Source: Chelatococcus sambhunathii (lineage in GTDB: Bacteria; Pseudomonadota; Alphaproteobacteria; Rhizobiales; Beijerinckiaceae). From it: 41,775 bases of DNA. Shown in pieces: positions 29,828 to 38,491 of this stretch (position 1 is the first letter of the stretch; each line of letters opens with the position of its first letter). Made by a program: the position numbers and the translations under genes. The notes under the pieces were generated by a model, which saw only the letters and a program-made list of their open reading frames with translations, ran no database searches and had not been told where the DNA came from. The stretch is from the NCBI RefSeq assembly GCF_001418005.1, contig NZ_LIOL01000016.1, positions 1 to 41,775 on the forward strand. The letters are read 5' to 3'.

Positions 29828-31429
29828 ATGGGCCTGATCGAAAAGATCCGCGGCGCCGTAGGGCTCCCGGTCACGGCATCGCCGCGTCGGCAGGCGCCGA
29901 GCGCGGCGTACATGCGCGGTGACAAGGGCATCGTCATGGGCGCATGGCGGCCACCAGTGCGGGAGCCCCGCCACGACGTGGCCGACGCCTACGAGCTGGC
30001 GATCGGCCGGGCGCTGGACGTCATCCAGAATTCGGGCTGGGTCGCGGGCATCATCGACCAGGCCGTCGCGAATACGGTGGGTGAAGGCCTGCGGCTCAAC
30101 TCGACGCCCGATATGTCCGCGTTCGGGTGGGATCGCAAAACTACGTCTGCATGGGCCCGGCGCGTCGAGCAGCGTTTCGAGCTCTGGGCTCGCACGCCGC
30201 TGGAATGCGATATCGAGTGCCGCCGGACCTTCGGGCAGATGCAGGCGGCAACGTTCCGGCAATGGTTCGCAACAGGCGAGATCGTCTCGCAGCTCCGGTT
30301 CAAGTATCGACCGGGAGGTCAGTACGGCACCAAGGTTAAGCTCCTGCCGCCGTGGTGGCTGTCGAAGTTTTCGAATGAAGCCGAGCGGATCGTCCAGGGC
30401 GTCAGGATGGACGAGGACGGATGCCCGATCGCTTACATCGTGCGGTCGCGCGCGCCTGGCCTCAACGGCGTGCAGGACGTCGAGTTCCGCGCACGTGATA
30501 GCTTCGGTCGCCCCAAGCTCGTGCATGTCTTCGATGGTGTCGCCGGGCAGGTGAGGGGTATCACGCCGCTCGTGCCGGCACTTCGTCTCTGCCGGCAGTT
30601 CGACCAGCTCGCCGACGCGACGCTTATGGCGGCCTTGGTGCAGACGGTATTCGCGGCATCGATCAAGTCGGACGAGCCGACAGAGGACATGCTCCGCTCG
30701 CTCCTCACCCCGCAGGAGCAGGCGCGGGTCCTGGGCTCCGGCGCGACCGTCTTCGATGTCTGGTACGAGGCGCAAGCGGGCTGGTACGACAAGAGCGTGA
30801 TCGACGTGGGCATCAACGGCCGCGTCGCGCATCTCTTTCCGGGTCAGGAACTGCAGTTCCACAGCCCGGCGCATCCGACTTCGCACTACAAGGACTTCGC
30901 GCTCCACCTGCTGCGGGAACTGGCGAGATGTGCCGGGCTCACCTACGAGAGCGCGACCGGCGACTATGAAGGTGCGACGTATTCGTCGGTGCGAATGGCG
31001 GTGAATGAGATCTTCGCCATCACCCGCTACCGGCGGAAGAATGTTGTGACGCCGTTCTGCCAGCCCGCCTTTGAGGCCTGGCTGGAAGAGGAAATCGAAA
31101 GCGGCGGCGTCGATCTGCCCGGTGGCATCGAGGCGTTCCTTGCCAATCGGACCGCGATTTGCCGCGCCGAGTGGCATGGAGCGGCAAAGCCGCAGGCCGA
31201 TGATCTGAAGACGGCGAAGGCGCACGAGATCTGGAAGCGCCTCGGTGTCATGACCGACGAGGCGATCTGCAACGATCTCGGCACTGATGTCGAGGATGTC
31301 TATGCGCAGCGCGCCCGCGAGCGCGAGATGCGCGGGGAGTACGGGTTGCCAGAGGCCGAGACGGTCGAGGCGGATCCGGATGCCGATGCGCTGCTCACCG
31401 AACGCGAGGAAGAGGACGGCGATGGCTGA
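29828..31429 (+). CDS. Portal protein, lambda gpB family
   Basis: 533 aa. Recognisable by ELAIGRALDVIQNSGWVAGI, DQAVANTVGEGLRLNSTP, FRQWFATGEIVSQLRF and LARCAGLTYESATGDYEGAT (a conserved block of lambda-type portals), then the RYRRKNVVTPFCQPAFEAWL end. It forms the dodecameric ring through which DNA enters the head. It follows the terminase by 9 nt and overlaps the next gene by 8 nt. Confidence 0.94.
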   Translation: MGLIEKIRGAVGLPVTASPRRQAPSAAYMRGDKGIVMGAWRPPVREPRHDVADAYELAIGRALDVIQNSGWVAGIIDQAVANTVGEGLRLNSTPDMSAFGWDRKTTSAWARRVEQRFELWARTPLECDIECRRTFGQMQAATFRQWFATGEIVSQLRFKYRPGGQYGTKVKLLPPWWLSKFSNEAERIVQGVRMDEDGCPIAYIVRSRAPGLNGVQDVEFRARDSFGRPKLVHVFDGVAGQVRGITPLVPALRLCRQFDQLADATLMAALVQTVFAASIKSDEPTEDMLRSLLTPQEQARVLGSGATVFDVWYEAQAGWYDKSVIDVGINGRVAHLFPGQELQFHSPAHPTSHYKDFALHLLRELARCAGLTYESATGDYEGATYSSVRMAVNEIFAITRYRRKNVVTPFCQPAFEAWLEEEIESGGVDLPGGIEAFLANRTAICRAEWHGAAKPQADDLKTAKAHEIWKRLGVMTDEAICNDLGTDVEDVYAQRAREREMRGEYGLPEAETVEADPDADALLTEREEEDGDG

Positions 31430-31667
31430 TCCGATCGACTATTCAGATCCCTGTGCCGTCCTCCCGATCCTCCGGGAGGCCTACTACAAGATGTTGGGCG
31501 GATCGCGGACGGAACGGGTCCGGTATCGCTCTGGAGACAACGAGCGCGAGGTCGTGTTCGGCCGCGCCGATATCAACGCGCTCCGGGAAGAGGTGCGCCG
31601 GCTCGAGGCGGCGTGCGCTGCCAAGAACGGGCGCGTCACCCGCTTCGGGCTCCGCGCCGGCGGATAG
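31422..31667 (+). CDS. Head-tail joining protein, gpW-like
   Basis: 81 aa. Layout of gpW: an N-terminal helix (AVLPILREAYYKMLGG), a short beta hairpin (ERVRYRSGDNEREVVFGR) and a C-terminal helix with ALREEVRRLEAACAA. gpW closes the filled head before tail joining. It lies in the expected place between portal and protease. Confidence 0.82.
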   Translation: MADPIDYSDPCAVLPILREAYYKMLGGSRTERVRYRSGDNEREVVFGRADINALREEVRRLEAACAAKNGRVTRFGLRAGG

Positions 31668-31678
31668 GACTGACCACC

Positions 31679-33013
31679 ATGACGCTCAATCCGAACGTGG
31701 CGGCAGAGGCCGTCGCGCATCTCGCCGCGCGTCCGCTCCTGGTTCATGAGGCGCACGCGCTCGAGGTCGTCCAGGCCTACATCAACGCCGAGGCCGTCAT
31801 TCGCGATCCGGAGGCGAGCGCCGCCATGGCCGCGGCCGGTACCAAGGCGCGCTATCAGGTAGAGCGCGGCGTCGCAATCATCCCGATCACTGGTCCCCTT
31901 GTGTCGCGCGGCGACATGATCGGCGACGGCTATCGGATGACGAGCTACGGCGCAATCGCGACCGAGTTCGCCCGGGCGGCGGACGATCCCTCGATCCGAG
32001 CCATCGTTGCGGCCGTGAACTCGCCCGGTGGAACCGTCGAAGGCGTCCTCGGCGCCGCCGGGGCGATCCGCGCCGCGCGGGCGGCGAAGCCGGTGGTGGC
32101 GCATGTCACCAGCATGGCAGCATCGGCCGGCTATTGGCTCGCGTCACAGGCCGACGAGATCGTGCTGGCCGATGATCTGGCGCAGGTCGGGAGCATCGGC
32201 GTCTACACCATGCACATGGACATCTCGGGTCTGCTCGAGAAGGTCGGAGTGCAGATATCGCTCATCTCGTCCGGTCGGCACAAGGTCGACGGGCATCCAT
32301 TCGCCCCGCTCCCCTCGGATGTCCGGGGCTCCATCCAGCAGGAGATCGACGATCTCCGCCTGATGTTCGCGCGCGAGGTCGCCGCAGGGCGATCTGCCCG
32401 GGGGCTCACCTCCGATCTCGCACTTGCGACCGAGGCCCGAATGTTCCGGGCCCTCAACGTGGCGACCGGCGACCGTGAAGCGATCGCTATGAAACTCGCC
32501 GACAGCGTCGGCACCCGAGCGGCGGTGCTGGCATCTCTCACCAGCAATGGCCGGGGCTCCCGGCGCATCGATGGAGGACACAGCATGGGTATGAATGCTG
32601 GCGCGCCTGGGGCCGAAACCTCGCCGGGCATTTTGAAGGCCGATCACGACGCCGCCGTCGCAAAGGCTCGTGAGGACGGCCGGGCCGAAGGTCATGCCGC
32701 CGGCCTTGCCGAGGGGCGCAAGGCTGAGCGTGAGCGCCGTGCGGCAATCGTCGGCAGCGAAGAGGCGCAGGGCCGCGAAGCCGCGGCCGCTGCCCTGGCC
32801 GACACCACCGATCTGTCGGCCGATGAGGCGAAGCGCGCCTTGGCGGCGATGCCGAAAGCTGGCGCCGCCGGCATCCCGCCTCTGGCGCAGCGCGCCTCGG
32901 ATGATCCGTCAGCCGGCGCGCCGGACGGCAGCAGGCCGACCGACAAGGGCAAGTCCGGCGCGGCCTACTCGGCCGAGGAGCTGGCGGCGCGCGTCGCCGG
33001 CAATCGTCGCTAA
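31679..33013 (+). CDS. S49 head-maturation protease with C-terminal scaffold region
   Basis: 444 aa. The protease part (1-300) is of the SppA/lambda gpC type: VNSPGGTVEGV (oxyanion), VTSMAASAGYW with likely nucleophile Ser149, and SGRHKVDGHPFAP with likely base Lys202. The C-terminal 140 residues (from Met303) are Ala/Glu-rich helix with EGHAAGLAEGRKAERERRA, like a scaffold. A second start with its own ribosome-binding site makes that part separately (next entry). The protease cleaves scaffold and portal during head assembly. Confidence 0.92.
   Translation: MTLNPNVAAEAVAHLAARPLLVHEAHALEVVQAYINAEAVIRDPEASAAMAAAGTKARYQVERGVAIIPITGPLVSRGDMIGDGYRMTSYGAIATEFARAADDPSIRAIVAAVNSPGGTVEGVLGAAGAIRAARAAKPVVAHVTSMAASAGYWLASQADEIVLADDLAQVGSIGVYTMHMDISGLLEKVGVQISLISSGRHKVDGHPFAPLPSDVRGSIQQEIDDLRLMFAREVAAGRSARGLTSDLALATEARMFRALNVATGDREAIAMKLADSVGTRAAVLASLTSNGRGSRRIDGGHSMGMNAGAPGAETSPGILKADHDAAVAKAREDGRAEGHAAGLAEGRKAERERRAAIVGSEEAQGREAAAAALADTTDLSADEAKRALAAMPKAGAAGIPPLAQRASDDPSAGAPDGSRPTDKGKSGAAYSAEELAARVAGNRR
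32585..33013 (+). CDS. Nested in-frame scaffold protein (Nu3-like)
   Basis: 142 aa, same frame and stop as the protease. The start ATGGGTATG at 32585 is preceded by GGAGGACACAGC, a strong ribosome-binding site with near-ideal spacing, in the middle of a coding region. In lambda, Nu3 is made exactly this way from inside gene C. The product is a coiled-coil-rich, charged protein typical of scaffolds. I infer translation from the site; there is no direct evidence. Confidence 0.78.
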   Translation: MGMNAGAPGAETSPGILKADHDAAVAKAREDGRAEGHAAGLAEGRKAERERRAAIVGSEEAQGREAAAAALADTTDLSADEAKRALAAMPKAGAAGIPPLAQRASDDPSAGAPDGSRPTDKGKSGAAYSAEELAARVAGNRR

Positions 33014-33027
33014 CAGGAGACACCGCC

Positions 33028-33684
33028 ATGGTCACCAAGACCGAAACGATCCACGCCGGGGCGTACATCGTCTCCGAGGCGAATGGCTTCCGCTCGCGCG
33101 GTGCCATCAAAATCCCGGAGAACCAGAGCCTCGTGCCAGGGCAGATCCTCGGCAAGGTTGCCGTACCTGCCGACGTCGTCGCGACCGCCAGCGCGGCGGG
33201 TGGCAACACGGGCGATGCGACCATCGCCATGGACGTGACGCCGGTTACGGCGAAGGTCAAGAACGGCCGGTACAAGGGCATTGCGGTCACTGCGACGACC
33301 GTCCGTTGGGAGGATCCCGACGGCAACGAGATCGGCACCTCGACCCACGGCACGCTCTTCAACAAGGGCGGCGTGCGCCTGACGATCACTGCCGGCGGCG
33401 TCGCGAACGTGGCTGGAGACGAGTTCTTCGTCGACGTCACGGCCGAGCACGGCGACTACGTCTATCCCACCCTCAATCTCGCCGGCACCGATGGCTCGGA
33501 GGTTCCCTCCGCCATCGCGATGTATCCCGCGACGACAGGGGCCGGGGAGACGGAGCTCATCACCGGCCATCTGCGCGACTGCGAGGTGCGGCTTTCCGAC
33601 CTCACGTTCCCGGCTGGAGCGACGGCCGATCAGCAGGCCGCTGTCGTCGCTGCGCTCGCCGACCTCGGCATCATCGCCCGCTGA
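33028..33684 (+). CDS. Head decoration protein, lambda gpD family (long)
   Basis: 218 aa. Opens MVTKTETIHAGAYIVSEANG (the gpD-type start) and has GQILGKVAVPADVVATASA. gpD of lambda is about 110 residues; here an internal insertion (about residues 55-150, with VKNGRYKGIAVTATT and AGDEFFVDVTAEHGDYVY) roughly doubles it, and the gpD-like end (LRDCEVRLSDLTFPAGATAD) follows. It stabilises the shell. Confidence 0.84.
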   Translation: MVTKTETIHAGAYIVSEANGFRSRGAIKIPENQSLVPGQILGKVAVPADVVATASAAGGNTGDATIAMDVTPVTAKVKNGRYKGIAVTATTVRWEDPDGNEIGTSTHGTLFNKGGVRLTITAGGVANVAGDEFFVDVTAEHGDYVYPTLNLAGTDGSEVPSAIAMYPATTGAGETELITGHLRDCEVRLSDLTFPAGATADQQAAVVAALADLGIIAR

Positions 33685-33714
33685 CGCGCGGCAGAAACGG
33701 AAAGGACCACGTCA

Positions 33715-34743
33715 ATGCTGACGATGGACGTCTTCAACGACAGCGCGTTCTCGGGCATCTCCCTCACCGCCGCGCTCGACAAGTTCGACTATGTGCCCGG
33801 CTACCTCGGATCGATCCGCGGGCTGTTCACGCCGACCCCAGTTCGCACGACGGCCATCTGGATCGAGGAACGTGCCAATGCTCCGGCACTGATCCAGACG
33901 AGCCCGCGCGGCGCGGAGCCGAAGCAGAAGGGCGGCGATCAGCGGAAGGCGCGGGCGTTCAACACGGTCCGCCTCGCGGAAGCTTCCCGCATCACGGCGG
34001 ATGAGCTGCAGAATATCCGAGCCTTCGGGTCCGAGACGGAACTTAAGACGATGCAGGTTGAGGTTGCCCGCCGGCAGCTCAAGATCATGCAGGATTTCGA
34101 CCTCACGTTCGAAAACATGAGGCTCGGCGCGATCCTGGGCAAGACGGTCGATGCCGATGGCTCGGTCATCTACGACTGGGAGACCGAGTTCGGTCAGACC
34201 GTTCCGGCGGAAATCGACTTCGACCTGGACAACGCCAACCCGGCCTCCGGCGTGATCCGGAAGAAGTGCAACCAGGTTCGCAGGTCGATGCTGAAGGCTC
34301 TGAAGGGCCTGGGCGGCTCCCGCGTTGAGATCCATGCGATCTGCGGCGATGCGTTCTGGGATGATTTCGTCAACCATCCCGAGGTCATCAAGACTTTTGA
34401 GGGGTGGTCGGCTGCCGCGTCCCTTCGGGAAGGGCATGGCGGTGCCTACACGTCGTTCAACTACGGCGACATCACCTGGCACAACTATCGCGGGACCGAT
34501 GACGACACGACGCTTGGCGTCGGCTCGGACAAGGTTCGCTTCTTTCCGGTCAATGCCGGCATCTTCCCCGTTGCGCAGGCGCCGGCCGAGACGTTCGACT
34601 TCGTCAACACGCTTGGTCAGCCGTTCTATTCGTGGATCATCCGCGACGAGAAGCGCAACGCGTGGGCCGACGTGGAGGTATACTCGTATCCGCTCCACAT
34701 CTGCACGATGCCGTCCGCACTGCACCGCGGTCGCCGGACCTGA
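33715..34743 (+). CDS. Major capsid protein, lambda gpE family
   Basis: 342 aa. Typical blocks: FSGISLTAALDKFDYVPGYL, TTAIWIEERANAPALIQTSP, ARAFNTVRLAEASRITADEL, IHAICGDAFWDDFVNHPEVI, FYSWIIRDEKRNAWADVEVY. It builds the icosahedral shell from the HK97 fold. AAAGGACC precedes the ATG. It is followed by the head completion gene. Confidence 0.95.
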   Translation: MLTMDVFNDSAFSGISLTAALDKFDYVPGYLGSIRGLFTPTPVRTTAIWIEERANAPALIQTSPRGAEPKQKGGDQRKARAFNTVRLAEASRITADELQNIRAFGSETELKTMQVEVARRQLKIMQDFDLTFENMRLGAILGKTVDADGSVIYDWETEFGQTVPAEIDFDLDNANPASGVIRKKCNQVRRSMLKALKGLGGSRVEIHAICGDAFWDDFVNHPEVIKTFEGWSAAASLREGHGGAYTSFNYGDITWHNYRGTDDDTTLGVGSDKVRFFPVNAGIFPVAQAPAETFDFVNTLGQPFYSWIIRDEKRNAWADVEVYSYPLHICTMPSALHRGRRT

Positions 34744-34772
34744 TCGCGGGTCCCCAATCCTGGACTGATCCC

Positions 34773-35180
34773 ATGCCCTCCGCGTTTGACGACCTCAACG
34801 GCGAGCTCAACGCCGCAGTCGATGCTGTCTTCGCGGAGGGCTTCGTTCTTCGCCCCCGGGCGGTGACGAAGCCGAACGGCCGCTCGGAACCCGATCCAAG
34901 CCGAGCCGTCGTCGACTTCCTCGGCATCACCGCCGAAGTGGCATCTCGCGCCAACAGCGGGCAGCGCATCGCGCACATGGCGCCGCGATCCGACCGTGCA
35001 GGCTTTGCCAGCTCGAGGATCAACGTCGGCGTCTCGCCTGGGCAACTGCCCTACAGGCCGCGCACCGGCGACTACGTCCTGCGCGTCGATACCAATGAGC
35101 TTTTCGAGATCGCCGAGATCCGCCCCGATGGCATGGGCGGCTATGCGCTCGATCTCAACGAACTGGTGGCCCCGCCATGA
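34773..35180 (+). CDS. Head-tail connector, lambda FII-like
   Basis: 135 aa. Helical start (FDDLNGELNAAVDAVFAEGF), then a beta domain ending RTGDYVLRVDTNELFEIAEI with GGYALDLNEL. Similar in size, order and layout to FII-type head-tail attachment proteins. Its place directly after the capsid gene supports this; family identity is likely, not certain. Confidence 0.72.
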   Translation: MPSAFDDLNGELNAAVDAVFAEGFVLRPRAVTKPNGRSEPDPSRAVVDFLGITAEVASRANSGQRIAHMAPRSDRAGFASSRINVGVSPGQLPYRPRTGDYVLRVDTNELFEIAEIRPDGMGGYALDLNELVAPP

Positions 35181-35971
35181 GCCTGATCCGCACCGCGTTG
35201 CGCATTGCCGCCTTCGAGGCGCTTCTGCCACACGCCGCGTTCACGGCCGGCAGCGGCTACCCGACCATCGCCGGACCTTGTGTCTACGACACTTCCTTCA
35301 AGCCGATCGACGACCTGGCGGACGATGCCAGTACGCCGGTCATCACGATCTACACCGCACTCGACAACAGCGACCCGGCGCAGAAGGCGGGCGGCGTGCC
35401 ATTCCTGCGCCTGATCAGTATCGACATCGAAATGGCGGTGATGAGCTTCGCCAAGCGCCGCGACGAACATGGCAACGAGACCGGCGGCTTCGAGGCGTCG
35501 TACCCGGCAACGGATGCGGAGACGGAAGCGACCCTCGACCTGCTCGAGGCGCAGGTCCGGTTCGCCCTCTTCTTCGGTCCGACTGGCAAGCTCTTCCGCG
35601 ACGCCGGCGGCAGCCGCGTCCGTGATATCCAATCGGACGTCGACCGCACGTCGGAAGAGCGGCGTCTGCAGGCGATCCGCGTCATGCGGATCACGGTCGC
35701 GACCGATGACGACTGTCCGACCATGGTCCCGCCCACGCCCCCGACCGGTCTCGATCGCCTACCGGCGCGGATCCGCCGGCTCTACGACGGCCTGCCGGAA
35801 GGCAGCTACGGGCGGGACGTCCTCGGGGGCATCGCCGAGGCGGCGCCCGTCGGGCCTGTTCGCGTCTCGCTGCAGACGGTCTCGGTCACGCTGGATGTGG
35901 CCGACCCCTCCGGCGAGATAGGGCAGGCATCGATCACCGCCGACATCGATATCGACCAGCCGGCGCCCTGA
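35177..35971 (+). CDS. Putative tail terminator/completion protein
   Basis: 264 aa. MSLIRTALRIAAFEALLPHA and VITIYTALDNSD fit tail terminators that measure out the tube end; residues about 190-264 form an extra beta-rich domain (RVSLQTVSVTLDVADPSG). Longer than usual for the family, so the assignment rests on position between FII and DUF2635. The ATG overlaps the previous stop (ATGA). Confidence 0.62.
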   Translation: MSLIRTALRIAAFEALLPHAAFTAGSGYPTIAGPCVYDTSFKPIDDLADDASTPVITIYTALDNSDPAQKAGGVPFLRLISIDIEMAVMSFAKRRDEHGNETGGFEASYPATDAETEATLDLLEAQVRFALFFGPTGKLFRDAGGSRVRDIQSDVDRTSEERRLQAIRVMRITVATDDDCPTMVPPTPPTGLDRLPARIRRLYDGLPEGSYGRDVLGGIAEAAPVGPVRVSLQTVSVTLDVADPSGEIGQASITADIDIDQPAP

Positions 35972-35983
35972 CAGGAGACAGCA

Positions 35984-36187
35984 ATGGCAACGCTTTTCAT
36001 CCGACCGGCCGAGCGGCCGGACGGAACGACGGCGCTCGTCCGCCAGCCGGAACGGCGCTGGGAGCCGCTGCCGCCCGAGGGGCGGCACGTCGAGGTCACG
36101 AGCTACTGGGCCCGCCGGCTCCGTGACGGCGACGTCGTCGCCGGCGAGCCCGGGCGACCGCGGCGAACCCGCAAGTCCAAGGGATAA
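35984..36187 (+). CDS. DUF2635 family protein (Mu-like tail module)
   Basis: 67 aa: MATLFIRPAERPDGTTALVR, LPPEGRHVEVTSYWARRLRD and GDVVAG. DUF2635 proteins lie just before the sheath gene in Mu-like myophages; function unknown. It marks the start of the contractile-tail block. Confidence 0.85.
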   Translation: MATLFIRPAERPDGTTALVRQPERRWEPLPPEGRHVEVTSYWARRLRDGDVVAGEPGRPRRTRKSKG

Positions 36188-36199
36188 GGAGAGCCTTCG

Positions 36200-37666
36200 A
36201 TGGTCGCCTTCAACAACATTCCGGGGAACATCCTCGTCCCCTTCTTCTACGCGGAGATCAACAGCGGTGGGTCTCCATACGAGGGCCAGTCGCGCCTGCT
36301 CTTGGTCGGCCCCAAGCTCGCCGCCGGTTCCGCGACGGCCGACGTCCCGGCTGGCCCTATCGGCAGCCAGGCGGACGCGAACGCGCTGTTCGGGGCCGGC
36401 TCGGTCCTCGCGGCGATGTACGCCAAGGCTCGCCGCAACGCGCCGTTCCAGCCGATCTGGGCCCTTCCCCTGGCGGACCCGGCCGGCACCGCGGCCGAGG
36501 GCACCATCGTGTGCACCGCGCCGGGCGTTACCGGCGTCGGTGTGCTCGAGATCTGCGGCGTCAGGATCACGCTGCAGGTCAACGCCGCGGACAACGCGAC
36601 CACGGTGGGCAACTCCGTGCGCGACGCGATCAACGCTGCCGGGCTGCCGATCAGCGCCACGGCCGCGACCGGCACGGTCACCCTGACGTTCCGGCACGTC
36701 GGCACCATCGGCAACGACGTGCTGGTCCGGCTGCTCACGGATGAACCGAACATCCTGGTCGGGCATGCGACGATCACCCAGCTCTCAGGCGGCACCGGCG
36801 TTCCGGACCTGACGAACGCGCTCGCCAATCTGGGCGACGACGAGTTCGACTGGATCGCCTCGCCCTATGCCGACGCGGTGAGCCTCAACACGGTTCGCGA
36901 CTTCCTGTCGGACACTTCGGGCCGCTGGTCTCCGACCAAGCAGCTCTACGGTCATTACCTGACCGTGAAGTTCGACACGCTGTCGGGCCTTGCTGCCCTG
37001 GGCGACAGCCGCAACGACCAGCACGTGTCGATCATGGGGTCGAAGCTGGCCTCGTCGCCCCCCTGGGAATGGGCAGCGGCGCTTGGCGGGCAATGTGCCA
37101 TGCACCTGACGGACGCGCCGGAGCTGTCTCGCCCGCTGCAGACGCTGCTGCTCGACGGCATCAAGCCGCCGCCTTCGCGCGCCGACTGGTGGGATATCGA
37201 CGACCGCCAGGCACTCTACGTCGACGGCATATCGGCCGCCCGGGTCGGCAACGACGGACTGGTGCGCATCGACCGCGTCGTCACGACCTATCAGGAGACG
37301 GCGGCCGGTGCGGCCGACGCGACCTACCGCGACATCGAGACCATGGCGCAGCTCATGTTCTCGGTCCGCTATATCCGCACCTTCGTGCAGAACCGGCACA
37401 GCCGGCAGGCGCTGGCGGACGACAACCCGTCGAACCTGCAGGAGATCACGACGCCGCAGGACATCCGCGACACGCTCGTGCACGCCTACAGCGACCTCGT
37501 CGCCCTTGGCGTCCTGGAGAAGGCGGACCTCTTCGCGCAGTTCGTCCAGGTCGAGCGCGACCCGAACAACGCGACCCGGGTCAATGCCTACCTGCCGGTC
37601 GACGTCGTGAACCAGCTCCGCGTCTTCGCGGCGAATGTCACGACCTTCCTGCAGTACGCGGCCTAA
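36200..37666 (+). CDS. Tail sheath protein (contractile tail, Mu gpL-like)
   Basis: 488 aa. Begins MVAFNNIPGNILVPFFYAEI with GSPYEGQSRLLLVGPKLAAG; later WSPTKQLYGHYLTVKFDTLS, GGQCAMHLTDAPELSRPLQT, DRQALYVDGISAARVGNDGL and MFSVRYIRTFVQNRHSRQAL. The sheath contracts to drive the tube through the envelope, so the virion is a myovirus. Confidence 0.94.
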   Translation: MVAFNNIPGNILVPFFYAEINSGGSPYEGQSRLLLVGPKLAAGSATADVPAGPIGSQADANALFGAGSVLAAMYAKARRNAPFQPIWALPLADPAGTAAEGTIVCTAPGVTGVGVLEICGVRITLQVNAADNATTVGNSVRDAINAAGLPISATAATGTVTLTFRHVGTIGNDVLVRLLTDEPNILVGHATITQLSGGTGVPDLTNALANLGDDEFDWIASPYADAVSLNTVRDFLSDTSGRWSPTKQLYGHYLTVKFDTLSGLAALGDSRNDQHVSIMGSKLASSPPWEWAAALGGQCAMHLTDAPELSRPLQTLLLDGIKPPPSRADWWDIDDRQALYVDGISAARVGNDGLVRIDRVVTTYQETAAGAADATYRDIETMAQLMFSVRYIRTFVQNRHSRQALADDNPSNLQEITTPQDIRDTLVHAYSDLVALGVLEKADLFAQFVQVERDPNNATRVNAYLPVDVVNQLRVFAANVTTFLQYAA

Positions 37667-37680
37667 GGGAGATCTGAGCA

Positions 37681-38067
37681 ATGGCAACGGAATGCTGCAA
37701 CTCCTTCGGCGGCCGCATCACGATCTCCGTCAACGGCGTCCGCTACTCGGCCCGCGGCGAGATCTCGATCAACCCGACCAACCGCGAGGTGCAGGCCGGA
37801 TCGAACCATGATGGATCGGTCTTCTTCACCTCGCAGCCGGTACCCTACACGGCGCAGATGAACTTCTCGCAGCCGTGCGGTTTGGTCTGGGATGCCGAGC
37901 TCCTGAAGTGCGCGCTGGATGTCACGATCCGCGAGGACGACAGTCGGCGCACGCACTTCTTCGGCCGCGCCCGGTGGGTCGGCCGGCCGCAGGTCAACCT
38001 CTCCACTGGTGAGGTGACCGGGCTGTCGATCGCATCCCAGAGCTACCGCAAGGTCGAGGACAACTGA
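37681..38067 (+). CDS. Tail tube protein (Mu gpM-like)
   Basis: 128 aa: MATECCNSFGGRITISVNGV, ARGEISINPTNREVQAGSNH and VTGLSIASQSYRKVEDN, the beta-barrel tube fold of contractile phages. It polymerises inside the sheath. The stop overlaps the next ATG (TGATG). Confidence 0.92.
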   Translation: MATECCNSFGGRITISVNGVRYSARGEISINPTNREVQAGSNHDGSVFFTSQPVPYTAQMNFSQPCGLVWDAELLKCALDVTIREDDSRRTHFFGRARWVGRPQVNLSTGEVTGLSIASQSYRKVEDN

Positions 38068-38381
38068 TGCCGGCCGTGATCCACAAGCTGAAGAAGCCGC
38101 TGCAGACCGCCGACGCCCCGATCACGGAAGTGAAGATCCGGGAGCCGAACGGCGAGGACTACCTGGAGCTGGGCGATCCCTACATTGTCGCCCGGCTCGA
38201 GGACGGCACGTTCTTCCCCGCCGAGGACAAGGGTGTGCTGCGCCAGTACGTCGGTCGGCTCGTCGATCTTGACCCGAACCTGATGGGTCAGATGAGCCTC
38301 GCCGATGCGATGGCAATCCGGGACATCGTGCTCGGTTTTTTCAGCGATGCCCGTTCGACATCGGAGACGCCCTCGACCTGA
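38067..38381 (+). CDS. Tail assembly chaperone, short (unshifted) form
   Basis: 104 aa. Like Mu/P2 tail assembly chaperones (ITEVKIREPNGEDYLELGDP, FFPAEDKGVLRQYVGRLVDL, LMGQMSLADAMAIRDIVLGF). A slippery TTTTTTC (38336-38342) near the end allows part of the ribosomes to slip to -1 and make a longer form ending at 38491 (next entry). Helps tape measure and tube assemble. Confidence 0.88.
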   Translation: MPAVIHKLKKPLQTADAPITEVKIREPNGEDYLELGDPYIVARLEDGTFFPAEDKGVLRQYVGRLVDLDPNLMGQMSLADAMAIRDIVLGFFSDARSTSETPST

Positions 38382-38491
38382 TCGTCTTCGAGTACCGGAT
38401 CGCGGACATCGCCACGATCCGGTCCATTCCGCTGCGGGAAATCCGGTGGTGGATTGAACGGGCCAACTTCCGGCCCAAGAGAGGCACCTGA
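38336..38491 (+). CDS. -1 frameshift extension of the tail assembly chaperone
   Basis: Heptamer T-TTT-TTC at 38336-38342 in the zero frame GGT TTT TTC. After -1 slippage reading continues CAG CGA TGC CCG TTC, giving QRCPFDIGDALDLIVFEYRI and ending RPKRGT with TGA at 38489-38491, overlapping the tape-measure ATG. Without slippage the chaperone stops 13 codons later. This is the conserved tail-gene frameshift arrangement (P2 E/E' uses a similar T-run). Confidence 0.85.
   Translation, partial: FFQRCPFDIGDALDLIVFEYRIADIATIRSIPLREIRWWIERANFRPKRGT

Noticed and set aside
27764-31225. A 1153-codon open frame on the minus strand opposite terminase and portal
   Set aside because: Shadow of GC-rich plus-strand genes; Arg/Asp/His/Leu-rich composition and no match to any family, while the plus strand has clear terminase and portal motifs.
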